This document shows positions 53,390 to 64,000 of a DNA stretch of 64,000 nucleotides, in pieces; position 1 is the first letter of the stretch; the number at the start of each line of letters is the position of its first letter. The notes below the pieces were generated by a model. That model ran no database searches. It was not told the DNA's origin and was given only the letters and a program-made list of their open reading frames with translations. Location of the stretch: assembly GCA_029339505.1 (NCBI GenBank), contig JAQISU010000036.1, positions 4,175,001 through 4,239,000 of the forward strand. The letters are read 5' to 3'. Source of the stretch: Unio delphinus (lineage: Eukaryota > Mollusca > Bivalvia > Unionida > Unionidae). A program made the position numbers and the translations under genes.

Positions 53390-56300
53390 GTCGATTACAC
53401 TCAAGACAGGTCAGCATCACATTTTCACGTGTATGACCAAGACTAATATCCTTCCTATCCGCGGTCAATTGTCTTGGATGTTTATCCGAATACTGCCATA
53501 ACATGATTGTGTTACAGATCGCAAAATGATTAGCATGCTATTGTTTCAGCATCATTATACATTCAGCATCAATACGAACGTCGTGATTACTTTTTTGTCA
53601 CTTTGTTTATAACTAACGAGGTTTTATATTTCTTACGATATCTTCGCTAACAATTTCGTTGCTGGTCTCAGTTAAAATGTACGAAAACTATCCGCAGCTG
53701 AGATATTTTTCTAACTGTTGATACTCCAAGATATACTAGGTTTGACCAGTCGGTACGATCATCAATGATCCAAATAACTGTAACAGAAATAATTATCCTT
53801 TGAGATGAGTGGATTGTCCTTGCGAATCCTAGCGTCCATGTATATTTGTCTTTTAACCCATCCTCGGCAGCACTTATAGAACATGTTACAACATCATTTA
53901 ATACGAGATTATGTTTCTCAGTCGGTTCAGGAATTTCAACTTCAATATTATGTGATCGTGTAACTGCTTGTCAGTAACATAACGGAACAGACAATTTGGA
54001 AAATATTTCAAACTCTAACGGTAAATGTTGATGTTGAAGTGTATCGCAAAATATATTTCCACTTGTCACTCTCATATCATTTTGGGCTCAAAAAAATACA
54101 AAACAATATGGATGTTTCTGAAATTATTTCACGCATTAGTTGTCATTGAATTTTATCGGTTTGTAGTCTGATTAGATTCTTAAACGCATTTAATTTTGAA
54201 TCGTACGCTCTATGATAATCAGTTATCTCTACGTAATAATCTTCAAAATCCTTCAACCTAATATGCGGGTACAATCCAGCTAATGGTTGACCGTGATTGT
54301 CACACATTATCAAAGCTGTATTCATTAAGAATAGGCAATCAATAAATATGTTTAATATATCGAGCGACACTGTGCATCCTGCATACCAAATGACTAGTCC
54401 GGGTATTTATTTCTCACCCATTCGATCAGTAGTCCATGAGTTACCTTTCTACCTGACGAAGCTCTGATAAGTATATGGTTGCACAAGTCTCTTTTTCATT
54501 TCCCGTGCAGGTCAGTTGGTGGGAGTTAAGCAAACTAAATCCCAAATCTGTCGAAAAAACTAAATAACTCTAATTATTTTCCCACATCCTCCTCCTCTAT
54601 TTAGATAAATTGTTTTATATATGGATGCTGGATCGGATATAAATGGCGTCTTTATCGATCGATAATGATCTTTAATTTTAGCTTCTGTGGCTTTAGTATA
54701 TTCATATAGCGTTTCAGCTTTTATTCTTTACGATCACCACATTGCATCAGCGTTTGTAAATTGAGTCACTACTTCTGTATATCTTGTATCGATATTTAAA
54801 GAATCGATAAGAAGTTTATAGAAACATTAGAGAATATAGACACAGTTAGATGTGTGTATTGCCGAGAGGCGTCATCGATATACCAAAAATTGTAAGAAAC
54901 CTTGTACCGTAGACAAGTAATCATTTACTCGACTTACACATATATATCTCTCTGTTGCATTATAAATAAAATCATATTCAGCATGACCTATAAGTAATCG
55001 TGCATAATGTCGCTTATAATCATATGAACCACCTTGAGTAAATTTATTGTTATTCTTCTACCGAGATCTTTTGCATCGTTAGGTAACTACAATTTTAATC
55101 TGCTTATTATATGATATAACTGCATCACGTACAGCCCAACGTTTCTTAGAGACATTTCTACGAAACCAAACATAACAAATCGTACCAAGACTCCTTACAA
55201 ATTTGTCAAATTTGTCAGATATAATGCTGCTCTATTTATTGATAATCTGGTCGTTTAAGAATTATCCAGAACATTCTCCGTAGCCTCAAAACCTTAATCG
55301 ATAACACGAGACCATATCCACATAATAACATCTTTAGAATCGTATTTAGTATCTCACATTCCACCGTGTCCATATTCAAATAAATTGAACTTCTTCAAGT
55401 AAGTTAAATTGTGTTGGCTTCCACAAATGCTTTTCTCGGACAAAGTGAGCTGCTAATGACGGAACTTCAAAGAAATTTGTTATTTATTGCGCAATATTCT
55501 CTGTTGAAAACGTATGTGCGATATTTTGCATTAATTCATAGATAGATACTTTACGATATATTTCACAGTTAGGTCTTACAAATTGATCAAACTTATCTGT
55601 CCTTGCTACAAATACTTCGATCTGGTCTAATAATTGCGTCGTCGTCTTCAGAACTCAGAATAAATCATTCTTACACAGGATCGCTTTTACTTAATTTGGG
55701 AAGAAAATCAAACATCAGACGGTCCCATCTCGTTGCATTATTGTTACTGCGTTAATCCATTAAGGTAATTATGATCAATGATATATATTGGAGCTAATCC
55801 ATTTTTTATAGTTTCGAATGTTTTATAATCTTCCCAGCATTAGCTTTTATAATTATTGCAATTTTTTAGTATCTTTACCAATCGTTATACATAATTAATT
55901 GTTGTTCCGGCTATGTTTTACTAATTGCGCCCACTCGTTTATTTTTCATCGTCTTAGATGAGTTAACTCGTTTACACGCAATTTTAAATCGCAAAATGTG
56001 TACTATTACTTGTTCGGCCACACAATTTTATCATTACAAATTTCATTGGCATCAGATTATCAGGACTGGTCTTTTTAAATTTATCATCGTAATTCCATAA
56101 ATAAACACGGTTCCTTTCATAATACGATTTGTCAATAACAGTCAACATTCCAGGGTTATAAATTTTACTCGGAATGACTATTTCTTCGTTAACAAGGATA
56201 ATATTATGTTATCACGAATAATCCAATTACCTGTTTCTGCTAGTACGTAAATAAATGTAACTCTGTACGAATAATTCAGATAAACGAGATAATTAATGAT

Positions 56301-56528
56301 AATTGCCGCTTGTGTGTCGTTCATTGAAGCGACGACATCATGAATTTTGAATGTTGACCATACATGATATGCGCAATCTGTGTTAAATATCTTATTCGCA
56401 CCGTGAATTGTATTAATACCATTTGTATTCTTCGGATCAACCAGAGATTGTATTAGTAAATCAGGAGATATTCCATTGAAATTAAATTTATATACCAGGG
56501 CTTTTTTTGATCTCTCAAACACTTCCAA
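53390..56528 (-). pseudogene. PolB / SF1 helicase, broken (copy C)
   Basis: Duplicate of 10575-13848. The N-terminal frame (56528-56178) is the best preserved in the window, with NTDCAYHVWSTFKIHDVVAS and NWIIRDNI. Further pieces are CDNHGQPLAG near 54290, the helicase C-terminus near 53700-53860, and the Cys4/HNH-like block near 53400-53560. The Walker A site is lost, as in copy A. Many stops and indels. Confidence 0.78.
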
Positions 56529-56589
56529 ATTATTATTAAAAAAGAATTTAAATTTAAAAAAATGTTTGATAGGTTAATGATGATAGGGT

Positions 56590-56735
56590 CTTCAAGATCT
56601 TATGACAAATGATGAATCAATGAATTATGAGGACATATTTTACAGTGTGTACGTCGATGTTTACAATCTTGTGCTGGAGTTAGAGGAAACAACAATTTTG
56701 TGTTTGCAATGTAGTGGTTTGGTGAAAGGTGCAGA
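56590..56735 (+). pseudogene. Cys-rich small protein remnant (copy C)
   Basis: Similar at DNA level to 13900-14046 (gtacgtcgatgt, tttgtgtttgcaatg). It retains GVRGNNN-like sequence comparable with GVRGKSQ in the copy B protein, but it has stops and lost cysteines. Confidence 0.5.
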
Positions 56736-56982
56736 TGGCTCAGACGGTATTATGTTAAAATAAATACAGAGTACCAAAGCTTTACAAAATGAAGAAGATT
56801 ACGTTTCTAGATTATCATGTAACAATTTAGACACATAATGATTTAAACTCATATTAATATCATATAAAATCAACCAATACTAAATAATGCTTGCATAAAT
56901 GAAGAATTGTGAAGAATTTTGGGATGGTGTAATCAGAAACTGTTGGTTTGAAAGACCAGTTGGCACTGCCGATTATCTTAGA

Positions 56983-57454
56983 TTTTATGTTGTAAAAACT
57001 ACATTTGTCATACATTCATTTATTTACGTCTTTCAGATAAGAAAAAAAAAATCTTGTCATTGCTCATATTAACGGTCACAAACGTGATTATTCTTTACGC
57101 ATCCTTGAAGATATGACACAATGTGACAGTAGTGCACATGGTCGTACATGTATTTCTAAAAGAGTGGGAAAGATACTTCTCAAGTCTTTCAGTATAAAGA
57201 TAGATGCAGTCAAATAGTCAAATCGATGAATGAACGTGTAGCACAAAAAGTATATAAATCCTCTTTATCGAAACAAAATTAGAAACATATTCTGTTTGAA
57301 TATATAGACCTAATACAGAGACTGTTAAAATATTTACACGTTTTGTCAAAAGGGATATAAAAAAGTCATGCATCTTTCTTCCGTAAGTCAGCGTTGTTAT
57401 CTCCCTTGTTATTGTCAATGACCTGAGGGTATTTTTATATTCAGTTCGTCAGTA
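56983..57454. other. Spacer, no gene recognised
   Basis: No supported feature. Confidence 0.45.
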
Positions 57455-57685
57455 GATATTTGTTTGATTAGGGTTTAAAGCCATTTTTCATCAAACGATA
57501 GGCTGTACATGGCGGCCAGTATTATTTATGGAGTAAGAACCCGGGAAAATCCTCGGAAAGAACCACTGACCCAAGCACATAACTACATTAGCCGAATCTT
57601 AGACTCGAACCCACGCAGACAGAGGTGAGATGTCAGTGATCCGTAACGGAAAGAGCGTTAGACAACTCGGCTACTCGGGGCCCCT
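57455..57685 (+). mobile_element. Molluscan-type SINE
   Basis: Third clear copy: gattagggtttaaagccattttt, then ggcggccag, gtaagaacccgggaaaatcc, aagaaccactgaccca, gactcgaacccacgc and a ctactcggggcccc end. Confidence 0.68.
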
Positions 57686-58718
57686 CATAATTTTTAACTA
57701 CTAATACTGTTTTATGTTGGTGTGATATCCAAATTAAAATACGATATGATCGTGATAATACTTTTCTTTACAGACATACAGAGCATGAAATTTTCTTCTT
57801 CCAATCAATCTAATATTTCATTCATACTGACGGATATAGTCATATCTATTTGAATATTGCTGGTCATTTTTAAATAAATGTTACATAAAAAATAAGTGAG
57901 AATAAGAATTAGTGAACATTTTAATACTGTTATTTCTGATGTTTTAAATCTTAAAATATTTTATTTCTGATTTAGAATACTTACCAGATTTTAAATCGCC
58001 TGATAGATATACTATACTCTCAGAATACACATGCATTAAGGAAATTAAACAAGCTGTCTTTGCTTGTTTAGTGGATGATATTAAATTAAAAAGAATGGTG
58101 CCTCTCTTTAACGCAGCATAAACAAATAGATCAGAATTATCAAACGAATACAAATAAAATAAACAAGGTTCTATGAAAGGACTCAGTTTTGGATTTTATT
58201 TAGATAAATTAACTAAGTGTTCGATTTGGACGTTAGTTTGAAATTTATTCTTGTCAGTAGTGAATTATGTCATCAGTTCTTATACAATCAAACTTTCAGA
58301 GAATACTCGATAGGTACATGTATACAGAAAAAAGCCCTGCTGTGCCAGATGAGATCTTTTTTGTGTTTGTCTGATAACTTCTATGAATTAACTGATTGAA
58401 TGCGATCGTCCATTATATATTTACTATTCCGGTGATATTTGTACCACCACCAAATGCATCAGTATTGCATCTGAGAATATATACCGGTGATAGAAGCTAT
58501 CATAGGAAAGAATTATTCGAAAAAATTTGTAGCGAATATTTTTATTATATCCGCGAAATACCCCAAAACTTTTAAATTTCGAAAAATCAGCTTCAGTTAA
58601 CAAAGATGCATTGAAGAATGTGTCTTTAAGGCGATGATAGCCACCCATGTGTTCAGCATATTCAACGAATTGATTGTATTATTGTCTGGTTATCATAGTG
58701 ATACCAGAAGTTTAATAT
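57686..58718. other. Spacer with one unexplained minus-strand frame
   Basis: The minus-strand frame 58648-58424 (MGGYHRLKDTFFNASLLTEA...) lies where the middle of the minor capsid gene should be, but I cannot align it convincingly. The rest has no feature. Confidence 0.35.
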
Positions 58719-59280
58719 TTAATTTTGTTTCATGTTCTTATTGCGTGAATTTGTTAAATGTAAACATTTTTCATATGACGGATTAATTTCGTCGTATGAT
58801 TGTTTATCCCGCCGGTGCTGTTTTTTTTGTATTGGTGGTGGTACTTGAAGGGCAATTGCAGGCAATCCTATAACAACTCTGATCGATGACTGATGCATAT
58901 CCACTACATAATCATGCAAATGTATCTTATCGTGGCTGCAAAAGTTGGTTCGTGAACTGTTAAGGCTATTGTTGGTTATTTTCTTGTAATAAATTTAATT
59001 CTACGCTGGAACTCATCACTGATATATCGATATCATAAGATACTTTTGATATTCCACTAATACGCCAATCGGAGGTTCCATCTGGTTAATGCTTTTTTCC
59101 GAATACCAGTGAATAATTTGACTGTTGTCCCCGGAATGACTTTGACAGGATATTTGGCCAATTATAGTATACTCGAAATTGACCGAGGTTCATTTCTTGT
59201 AATGGAGTTTCAGTTGGAACATTTACGCTGAATTTAGGGTTGAATGGAGTTAATTAGATCAATGTTGTCTTTGCTAGGGT
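58719..59280 (-). pseudogene. Minor capsid protein remnant (copy C)
   Basis: Minus-strand pieces read NPKFSVNVPTETPLQEMNLG, then YYNWPNILSKSFRGQQSN and SLVFGKKH (59100-59260). They align with NPEFSVNFPSPVPVKEIALA, VYHSWPNIRSKSFGGQQPN and SLVFANKN of copy B. Further on, YVVDMHQSSIRVVIGLPAI (about 58900) matches YVVDIYQSSIRTVLGWPEI. The C-terminal half is absent or unrecognisable. Confidence 0.8.
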
Positions 59281-59317
59281 TGTATTACCAACAATCTTTA
59301 TCAGTAGACATTGCGAC

Positions 59318-59376
59318 ATTATCATTAGTATTATTATTATTATTATTAGTAGTAGTAGTAGTACTAGTAGTAGTTG
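59318..59376. repeat. TTA/GTA trinucleotide run
   Basis: A run of tta/gta units at the place where the helical protein genes of copy B encode asparagine-rich tails. It looks like a microsatellite grown from an Asn-codon tract. Confidence 0.75.
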
Positions 59377-59439
59377 TATTCAAACTCAGACTTCATTGCA
59401 ATGTCGCACATCTTAATCATCGCTGAGAACTCGTTATTT

Positions 59440-59790
59440 AATATTATTTCATCGTTAAGGCTTGACAATATCAGCGAGTATAAATGGGAATATGTAGCAG
59501 TCGCGGTATGTAACTTCATAATATACTCGTTGAGTTAATTCTGACTGTTGAAAAATACTTCTTTGCACTTGCTTTTGCCACTGAACACAAATTGATACAA
59601 CTGCAGGTGATGTTATTGTTACCAATGGTAGCAGTACACCAGTTGTAGCAATCACAGCTGAAACCAAATACACGGTGATATCATTTACGCTTGCGATATT
59701 TTTAATATTATTTACCGTGTTTTGTCAATGAGATTGTTTAGTTTTTAATTCACGTACTTGATTGTATCTAAAGTGTTGCACATTCATTAT
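59440..59790 (-). pseudogene. Helical membrane protein remnant (copy C)
   Basis: The frame with DITVYLVSAVIATTGVLLPL and VTITSPAVVSICVQ matches DVTVYSVSGVITGAGIILSS and VTMMAPIAVPICIS of copy B. Frame breaks follow the hydrophobic part. Confidence 0.72.
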
Positions 59791-59829
59791 ATTATGAGCT
59801 TAAATTAATTATAAATTATACATGCCTTG

Positions 59830-60660
59830 TGAGTGACGCTAATGCTAAACTACCACTGATGAAGGTCATTGTAAATGTTTCAGTGGATCCGTTTTCTTTT
59901 ATTGCACTTGCACTATTAAAACCAGTAGATGTAGTTTTGGATACATTAAACTGTAATCATGACGTCAGGGTTAATCTAAATATGACCCGGTCAGATGCAG
60001 TAGTTTGCACAGTGTTATTTGAGGTGTCCAGGCGAAAGATCCCTGCTGCATCGATTACACTTTATTACTATTTTGTTTATGCGGTATTTTAATATTATCA
60101 AGCGTTTCAGCGGAAGCAGGAAAATCCCTAATAATATTATTCTGTGTTTTTTTAATCGTGTTGATATTAGAAAGTTTCATAACAATTTTCAACGGAGTTA
60201 CAAAGAAATTATTTATGGTTTCATCATTTTTTCTAAATTTTCTACGAAGATTTGAAAACGTGTTTATATTAACATCGTACTCGGCCCGCAACGTTGATAG
60301 TTTATTGTCTACAGTGATGTAGTTAATAGCTACAACAAATGTTGCTACCGCATCCTTATCAGTTGTTGAATCTCCATATACGACTATTTAATTACATTTT
60401 GTACAGAGTTCGCTTGTCATTGTAACACCGGACGTTAACATACGCGCGTTAATATTGTCCGATCTCGTTGACATTGTAGCACTGGGATTATATAGCCTGT
60501 TTGAATGAAACACTGTTGTAGAGTTTCCAGTTCCTCCTTTAATTCTAACGAAAATATTATTTAATGAAAGATTATTCGTTTTTTTTTTTTTTTTTTACTT
60601 TCTTGATTATCCTGAAATATAACCGTTTGGTTTGAATCCATATTTGTAAGATTTAGTAAT
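59830..60660 (-). pseudogene. Fibre-like protein remnant (copy C)
   Basis: The minus-strand N-terminal part has TVIFQDNQES followed by a poly-A run of nearly 20 (poly-T at 60578-60596), then LSLNNIFVRIKGG, comparable with IVVFQDKQVKLKSSNIYLDD in copy B. The C-terminal part (59830-60020) has VIFRLTLTS, then FNVSKTTSTGFNSASAI and STETFTMTFIS, matching the head domain. Stops throughout. Confidence 0.72.
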
Positions 60661-60859
60661 TTGGATAATTAGTCGATAATGGTTGTTTTACACTTTGATG
60701 TGATATTCATTAAGTGGGATTAAGTGCCGAGATAAATCTAGAATCAATATTTTCCATTATACTTTTAAGATCAATTTAAAATGTGATTACTAGTGTATGC
60801 GTGTACAGCCAAATGGGGTTTTATGGTTGATTTATGGTATAGAGTCGAGTACAGCAATT

Positions 60860-61110
60860 AGTTCTCTGACGCATATTGTGTGGGTCTGTTATTGTTTGTG
60901 TTGGTAATGTTCAATAACAGATCTGACTTTTATGAACATTGATATACTCGGTATATTCTTTAGTCAGAAGTTACCCATAGAAATGGAAAAAAAAAATTAT
61001 ACGTGGATCAATCGTATATGCGTCCCAGTAAGTTCCAGGTCCGGTGGAATCACCAAGATTAATGATACAGTTTTTAGCGCTGTTTGGGTTGGAGGACATA
61101 AACAATTATA
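60860..61110 (-). pseudogene. Adenain protease remnant (copy C)
   Basis: The minus-strand pieces IINLGDSTGPGTYWDAYTID and LPTQTITDPHNMRQRT match IINLDNSTGPGTHWVAYAID and LPTQHINDPPICGSE. Both the catalytic histidine and the cysteine are lost. Confidence 0.75.
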
Positions 61111-61139
61111 ATGTTTTTTTAAGAGAACTTGTATTGGAA

Positions 61140-62765
61140 GAATTACGGTTCGTTCTCATAAACATATGATGGGAACTCAGGAAGATAGAAAGAAGAAAAA
61201 GGATGAGTTCCCAGATAAAGAATGTCACGCGATGATGGAATGCCTAGGGAATCGGGTACGGAATCGTGGCTGTAATGAGAAGACAGACATCTTTTTTCTC
61301 GTCGGCACGGAACTGCTTTATTTAATTAATCAACACACATATATTGACTACATTCTAGAAACACATTTAAAAACTTTATAATAAAAATTCATGAAATACA
61401 TATTATATTTTCCTTTCTAAGCTTTCCAACTTTCATTCATTCGTATAACTTCTGCATTTTAGAGTATTATACAAATAGTTAATTCTCTATCAATTTCAAG
61501 ATAGCCAAAAGTATAAAATATAATAACAATAAGTAATGTAACACTGAATTTAAAGAAATGCATTTTACTTGTTTTAGAATAGAATTTATATTTAAAATAT
61601 ATTGCTAGATATTATTTTTTCGTACCTGTAGAATACTTTATTTCAATCATTAAATCAAAACATGAAATTGGTAGCGAATTCAACCTTTACAATAAAAATT
61701 ACATAACTATAATTAAATATGAATTCTTTAGAACATTTAAACATTCCGTTACAATATAATCCAAATGAAAGTTTTAAGGGAACAATGTTGCTAACATAAC
61801 AATGTTTCTATTAAAATCTCAAACATTAAAAGTACGTATTCCTATAAGAAGTTTTTCGACATGTACAATTTTTTGTTTACCTATAATGAGAAGACAGACA
61901 TCTATTTTCTCGTCGGTATTGAACTGACCTGAACCTTGATGCGTGTTCTATTTATATGCATCCGGTGTCTGGGTTAACGTTAAGGTCAGAAAAGATGTAC
62001 GTTCTCATCAGGTAGGGATCAGTTTAACCCGGTAGAAACCAGTTTGTTTTACGTCTTCTGACATAAGGTAAAACTCAAACTTGTAGTTTATTTATATTCG
62101 TTTGGCACAAGTCAGGACCAAATACAGTAATCCCAATAATATACTAAGCCAGCAACGATGTCTTAATATACTAAGTCAGTAGCGAAGTCGGTTCATCATT
62201 AGATAAGAACCATTTTGTAGCGACGTCTGTCCATCATTAGATAAGAACCATTCTGTTTTACGTCAGCAACAGAAGTTCTGTAAAGGTTTGTTCCACTTTT
62301 ATTAACCTAATTGAAATTCGCCCATGACTGGGTTACAGAATATATGTTTTATTGATAAGACTTAGGAGCAAACTCATTGAGATGGTCAGTAAGATGTTGC
62401 AAAATAACCTAATTCCACACAAATTGCACATTGGTAAGATTCGGTTATCCTAGTAGTTTTTGGCAATTATACATTGCTTTTTTCCGCTTACACAGCAACT
62501 ATCTTCGTTCCGTATTATAAATAACAAATATTTGTTAATATATTTTAGAAACTTACTTTAATATAAATGAATAAACATTACTTTAATACAATTTAAAGAA
62601 AATAGCAATCTTATTAATTTTACTAAAATAATCAATCCTAACATTATGTATTCGTACTCTATTGAGCAGCATCGATTCAATCAAATTTTTACATTGGTAA
62701 TATTAAATCGTTTCTGGTAGCCTCAGACGTTTTCCTGACGAGTAAGGACGCCCTGGTAATATCAG
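61140..62765. other. Insert between protease and pVI-like remnants
   Basis: About 1.6 kb without counterpart in copy B. It contains a direct repeat of about 42 bases (aatgagaagacagacatct ... ctcgtcgg...gaactg) at 61276 and 61887, and near-tandem copies of atcattagataagaaccatt at about 62195 and 62230. This is probably a transposon or repeat insertion of unknown family. Confidence 0.5.
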
Positions 62766-62769
62766 GCCG

Positions 62770-63060
62770 CTTACGTGCATGAAATATCTCAACAAATCAG
62801 CAAGTTTTCATAAAGCAGCGGAAGCCGCTGAGATTATTACAAGTATTGTTACAAGAAGTGGAAATGTACCACTTTATTTAGTTTCATCTGAAATATCACC
62901 AGCGGATAGAGTAAGTGAGATTCTGGTTTTGTCATGTTTAACATTATTTAATTTGTTAAGCTGCTTTTCTGCGAGTGATAGCTTTTTCTAAGCACCTGTT
63001 ACCTGATTGTGTGGTAGTGTCATTGTTCTTCCGGACGATTTCACTGACGCGGTTTGTAGT
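62770..63060 (-). pseudogene. pVI-like protein remnant (copy C)
   Basis: The minus-strand frame has LPHNQVTGA, then KKLSLAEKQLNKLNNVK, ISLTLSAGDISD and FPLLVTILVIISAASAAL. These line up with PNQMTGGANKLSLTTRQVK, ITLSAAAIKN and FPLLAAIPALIAAAAPAV in copy B. Two stops are present. Confidence 0.68.
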
Positions 63061-63119
63061 TTTATTAATCTGATCAGGAGGCAGAGTATCATTTGTATGA
63101 TGAAATGTCATTTATAAAA

Positions 63120-63533
63120 TTGCGAATGATCTGATTGCCTAATAAAGTTTCTATTGGTGCATCAATAAATCACATTCGTCCCAAACACCTGCACGTAACA
63201 TCAATGTGTCACATAGTATCACAGCGATTTCTCTGTAATCATCAATAGCTGGTAATTCACCAACACGAACGCGGAAATATACATGAACAACACTGTGTTT
63301 GGTTAATCACGATGTTCGAATGAAAAGTAAAAAAAATCAAATACATTTTTGTAAAATCTAATTGTGATATATGCAGACCAGTATCTACATTCCGATCAAA
63401 CCGCGTAACTGTTATCAAACAAAGATGAGCACGTGATATTTGGTTTTGTTCAAAATTAACGAGACCTTGGTAACTCCAAGTTTATCTAATATCATATGAT
63501 TCAGCTCTTGCGAACCTGTTTGTTGCGCATTAA

Positions 63534-63591
<58 letters not shown>

Positions 63592-64000
63592 GCGTAGAAA
63601 CGCATGGTAGTGATGAAAGATGCGAAGTAAATATACCGTTACTATTAGCCTGATTAATATTTGTTGTTTTTCGTTGCCAGTGATGTAATGATTTGCAACA
63701 TATATCCATAAATGACAATTATGTACCACCCTCCGTTATGGATGTCGTCATTACTGGCATCAACAATAAGAGTTGTGTTATATTTACTTCAAAATGAACA
63801 ACAGGAGCACCTTGCCAAATTACATTATTATCATCACCTTTTTATACAAGGTCTAATAAATACTTATATTCAAAGATAATCTGTCTAACATTTCTGCAAA
63901 GTCCGACAATGTGAGTCAATGGGATTAACCATGAAAATCCTCTGTCTTGTCCTTACAACTTTGATGCACGTGTTATAACTCCTAAATTGTAAGTAGCGTT
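63120..64000 (-). pseudogene. Major capsid protein remnant (copy C, cut by window edge)
   Basis: Minus-strand blocks in order from the right edge are IPLTHIVGLCRNVRQIIF, LLLLMPVMTTSITE, then a TA microsatellite, NAQQTGSQELNHMILDKLGV, and VHVYFRVRVGELPAIDDYRE. They match the capsid protein of copy B (IPLHHIFGFCRNVRKVIY, LSLWMPVLTPSITE, NARVGNQERSHMIFDQLGV). The gene continues beyond 64000. Confidence 0.82.
63537..63588. repeat. TA microsatellite inside capsid pseudogene
   Basis: About 26 TA units interrupting the capsid remnant. Confidence 0.95.

Larger units (their letters stand above)
51106..56982. repeat. Segmental duplication, copy 2
   Basis: Collinear with 7115-14307 and, by eye, roughly 90 per cent alike. 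It lacks the stretch corresponding to about 8720-9860. It begins at the LTR boundary and ends where copy 1 is interrupted by the hAT element, so one boundary in each copy is a transposon end. Confidence 0.88.
52717..64000. mobile_element. Decayed Polinton/Maverick element, copy C (runs off the window)
   Basis: The order is integrase C-terminal part (+), PolB-helicase (-), Cys-rich remnant (+), SINE and spacer, then minor capsid, helical, fibre-like, protease, pVI-like and major capsid remnants, all on -. The last six are collinear with the plus-strand module of copy B read in reverse. All are pseudogenes. The RERL-motif gene would lie beyond 64000. Confidence 0.8.

Noticed and set aside
59829..60092. 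87-residue plus-strand frame
   Set aside because: It is antisense to the fibre-like remnant, whose head-domain motifs are on the minus strand.

Overview
The window looks like intron-rich or intergenic nuclear DNA of an invertebrate, most likely a mollusc. It is AT-rich and full of microsatellites. It carries several copies of a tRNA-related SINE whose body (ggtttaacgccattt ... ggaggaagaacccg ... aaccaccgaccca) I recognise, from memory, as a common molluscan interspersed repeat. I see no intact cellular gene. The only host-type coding trace is a broken HECT-like ligase fragment at 22.4-23.3 kb. Nearly everything else that codes is mobile or viral.

The main content is Polinton/Maverick (adintovirus-type) DNA in three places. 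Copy A (about 9.7-18.1 kb) is heavily decayed: integrase on +, a PolB-helicase gene on -, a Cys-rich gene remnant on +, then a hAT element, then a fragment of a virion-module gene at 17.6-18.1 kb. Copy B (27.85-47.3 kb) is the best preserved. Its left part holds a packaging ATPase (-), a small zinc-ribbon protein (+), a phospholipase-A2-like domain (+), a truncated integrase (+), a PolB-SF1 helicase gene (-), a Cys-rich protein (+), an HNH endonuclease (+) and two small unknown genes. Its middle (36-40 kb, -) is a broken morphogenesis cassette: minor capsid/penton-like, helical membrane protein, coiled-coil fibre-like protein and a protease stub. Its right part (40.4-47.3 kb, +) is a second, fuller morphogenesis module: a conserved RERL-motif protein, a pX-like protein, the double-jelly-roll major capsid protein, a pVI-like protein, an adenain protease, the fibre-like protein, the helical membrane protein and the minor capsid protein. 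Copy C (52.7-64 kb, running off the right edge) repeats the A-type replication block and adds a collinear but ruined morphogenesis module on -.

Blocks A and C lie in an ancient segmental duplication (7115-14307 and 51106-56982) that shares a SINE, a GA microsatellite and the same helicase P-loop lesion. One copy ends at a hAT transposon with a BED-finger transposase pseudogene. The other begins at the right LTR of a 3.4-kb Ty3/gypsy-class element (47711-51105, minus strand). That element keeps protease and integrase in one frame, in protease-integrase order, and has lost gag and reverse transcriptase. A pogo/Tigger-like non-autonomous transposon (4517-5538) and two arrays of a 21-bp GAGATCTC-containing repeat (20.5 and 21.4 kb) complete the picture.

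In copy B the intact-looking ORFs are the major capsid protein, the pX- and pVI-like proteins, the protease, the helical protein, the minor capsid protein, the zinc ribbon, the Cys-rich protein and the HNH enzyme. The ATPase, PolB-helicase, integrase and fibre-like genes are interrupted, several of them at poly-A runs. Copy B therefore reads as a fairly young but defective, probably recombinant, endogenous element.
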